The notes under the pieces: model-generated
Told to the model about the DNA's origin: nothing
The model's database searches: none
What the model saw: the letters and a program-made list of their open reading frames with translations, nothing else
Made by a program: the position numbers and the translations under genes
Virus record (IMG/VR): IMGVR_UViG_3300021440_000064
Span: 1 to 39,327 of that record
Direction: 5' to 3' (one strand)
Source: a virus
Length of the DNA: 39,327 bases
Part shown: positions 38,588 to 39,327 of the stretch, one piece after another
Layout: the number at the start of each line of letters is the position of its first letter
How positions within the stretch are numbered: position 1 is the stretch's first letter

Positions 38588-39007
38588 TTAACGATTTACG
38601 ATTTCAAGCATTGAATTGTGATATACCGAAAGCCAGTAGTTGAACATGTGAACCCAAGTTCCATGTTTTGTGTCGTTTACTGAACAAAGGTTGTTTTCCT
38701 TTCTGTAGCGTTCAGCTTGTGCCTTCATGCTTTCTGCATGACCTTGCACCAGTTTTTCTGGTAGCATTGGTACTCTTGCAAAGTACATGTGATGTAAGTG
38801 CATAAGTTCGCGAACGAACTTTTCATCTGGTTTCATCATCAAGTGATTTGTTTTACACCTGAAGGAACGAATGACTTTCGCCGAAACGTCAAGCGTTTGG
38901 TGAATCAAGTCATGCTCGTATTGTGTTACAAGCAGAATGTTTTCTTGAAAGTTCATTCCCCCGATTGAAACGGGAACAATGTGATGACCGAACTGTTGTT
39001 GTGCCAT
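38588..39007 (-). CDS. HNH endonuclease-like protein
   Basis: The 139-aa product has the HNH core FGHHIVPVSIGGMNFQENILLVTQYEHDLIHQ, with the His pair near residues 8-9, the central Asn, and a terminal His. The rest is helical. HNH proteins are commonly packaging-linked nucleases or free-standing homing endonucleases. This one is far from the terminase genes, so a homing or host-DNA role is possible. Confidence 0.75.
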   Translation of the reverse strand: MAQQQFGHHIVPVSIGGMNFQENILLVTQYEHDLIHQTLDVSAKVIRSFRCKTNHLMMKPDEKFVRELMHLHHMYFARVPMLPEKLVQGHAESMKAQAERYRKENNLCSVNDTKHGTWVHMFNYWLSVYHNSMLEIVNR

Positions 39008-39047
39008 GACTGTAAAATTTTGATTGTGAAAAGGACTATTCCAAGTA

Positions 39048-39053
39048 CATTAT
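39048..39053 (-). promoter_or_regulatory. Possible -10 TATAAT for HNH gene
   Basis: TATAAT lies 40 bases before the HNH ATG, just after a terminator. No clear -35 or TGn is seen, so support is modest. Confidence 0.4.
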
Positions 39054-39062
39054 AGAACTATA

Positions 39063-39092
39063 GAAAACAAAATGCACGGATTAGCGTGCATT
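39063..39092 (-). terminator. Terminator-like hairpin after small membrane protein
   Basis: The 8-bp stem AATGCACG/CGTGCATT with a 6-base loop is followed by TTGTTTTC. The hairpin overlaps the last codons and stop of the membrane-protein gene. Confidence 0.65.
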
Positions 39093-39302
39093 GATTATAC
39101 TTTCACAATATTCAAGTTTTTCTGGTTGCGTTTTCATTTGAAGATTCACACATCGCTTGTATAGCATGACCTGCGCATCAGTTATAACGTCCGCTTTCTT
39201 CCCCATAATAACGCCGACATATAGAACGATACCGATCAAAATGATTCCAAGAAATGCTATTGCGACTATATACAAGTGCTTCACTCGAATTGATTGATCC
39301 AT
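39081..39302 (-). CDS. Small membrane protein (complete copy)
   Basis: The 73-aa product has one N-terminal transmembrane helix (HLYIVAIAFLGIILIGIVLYVGVIMG) and a short soluble tail with two Cys. It would lie six bases after the lysozyme-like gene once the ends are joined, so it may take part in lysis (for example spanin-like or anti-holin). That role is guesswork. Confidence 0.7.
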   Translation of the reverse strand: MDQSIRVKHLYIVAIAFLGIILIGIVLYVGVIMGKKADVITDAQVMLYKRCVNLQMKTQPEKLEYCESIINAR

Positions 39303-39327
39303 AGAATTTTATTGTATCACGGTTTCT
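39181..39327. repeat. Terminal direct overlap (right copy)
   Basis: This is the right-hand copy of bases 1-147, with three single-base differences near its outer edge. It covers the 5' part of a small membrane-protein gene and the final codons of the lysozyme-like gene, both complete only when the ends are joined. Confidence 0.9.

Noticed and set aside
1-39327. Alternative genetic code (TGA read as Gly)
   Set aside because: Several well-defined genes end in TGA at tight stop/start overlaps, and protein families end at their normal lengths.
1-39327. Integrase, repressor, CRISPR array or insertion sequence
   Set aside because: No integrase or transposase motifs, no CI-like HTH gene on an opposite strand, and no regularly spaced direct repeats of CRISPR size.

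Overview
The window is essentially one complete, circular (or circularly assembled) double-stranded DNA phage genome of about 39.18 kb. The last 147 bases repeat the first 147 with three mismatches, and one gene runs across the join. Every convincing gene is on the minus strand, so transcription runs from high to low coordinates. The late genes have the classic layout of a long- or medium-tailed siphovirus of the HK97 type: small and large terminase, portal fused to a MuF domain, U35 prohead protease, HK97-fold capsid, connectors, tail tube, gpG/gpGT chaperones, tape measure, distal tail, hub, fibre, holins and lysins. I see no integrase, CI-like repressor or other lysogeny genes, so a strictly lytic phage is most likely.

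Host: the sequence is moderately AT-rich and uses the standard bacterial code. TGA ends real genes, for example in ATGA stop/start overlaps at 25274-25277 and 31741-31744, so hosts that read TGA as glycine are unlikely. Canonical sigma-70 promoters (TTGACA-N17-TATACT) and intrinsic terminators are easy to see, but Shine-Dalgarno sequences are essentially absent. At least eleven genes carry TATAAT or TAAAAT only 6 to 9 bases before the ATG, usually as an extended -10 (TGnTATAAT). This strongly suggests leaderless mRNAs. The host is therefore a bacterium that translates leaderless messages well; I cannot name it from sequence alone.

Layout in transcription order. (1) 38213-36129: replication initiator (lambda O-like architecture with an origin-like tract inside the gene), an unknown protein, a GNAT acetyltransferase and a zinc-ribbon protein, ending in a terminator at 36037-36066. 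(2) 35918-31042: a promoter with a conserved upstream element drives small unknown genes, a coiled-coil protein, two zinc-ribbon proteins, a phage Dam-type methyltransferase, an AP2/degenerate-HNH protein and membrane proteins. (3) 30999-22629: a second promoter with the same element drives the recombination and DNA-metabolism cassette: HTH protein, RecT, YqaJ exonuclease, SSB, SNF2 helicase, NinG, a superinfection-immunity-like membrane peptide, membrane proteins and a ClpP-like protease. (4) 22637-10405: a consensus promoter, a roughly 100-nt leader ending in a terminator, then packaging, head and tail genes, many with private leaderless promoters and terminators. (5) 10396-809: tape measure, tail tip, a fibre gene broken by a one-base frameshift, holins, and a papain-M15 fusion lysin. 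(6) 626 through the join to 38418: membrane-anchored lysozyme-like protein, a small membrane protein, an HNH endonuclease and a 48-aa zinc-ribbon protein.

The most unusual parts are the leaderless promoter set, a pair of related iteron plus AT-trinucleotide modules (one in the initiator gene, one between the terminase genes) with a third site cluster at the initiator promoter, the late leader/terminator, and the papain-M15 lysin. No stretch without a gene exceeds 300 bases; the longest is 35919-36128.
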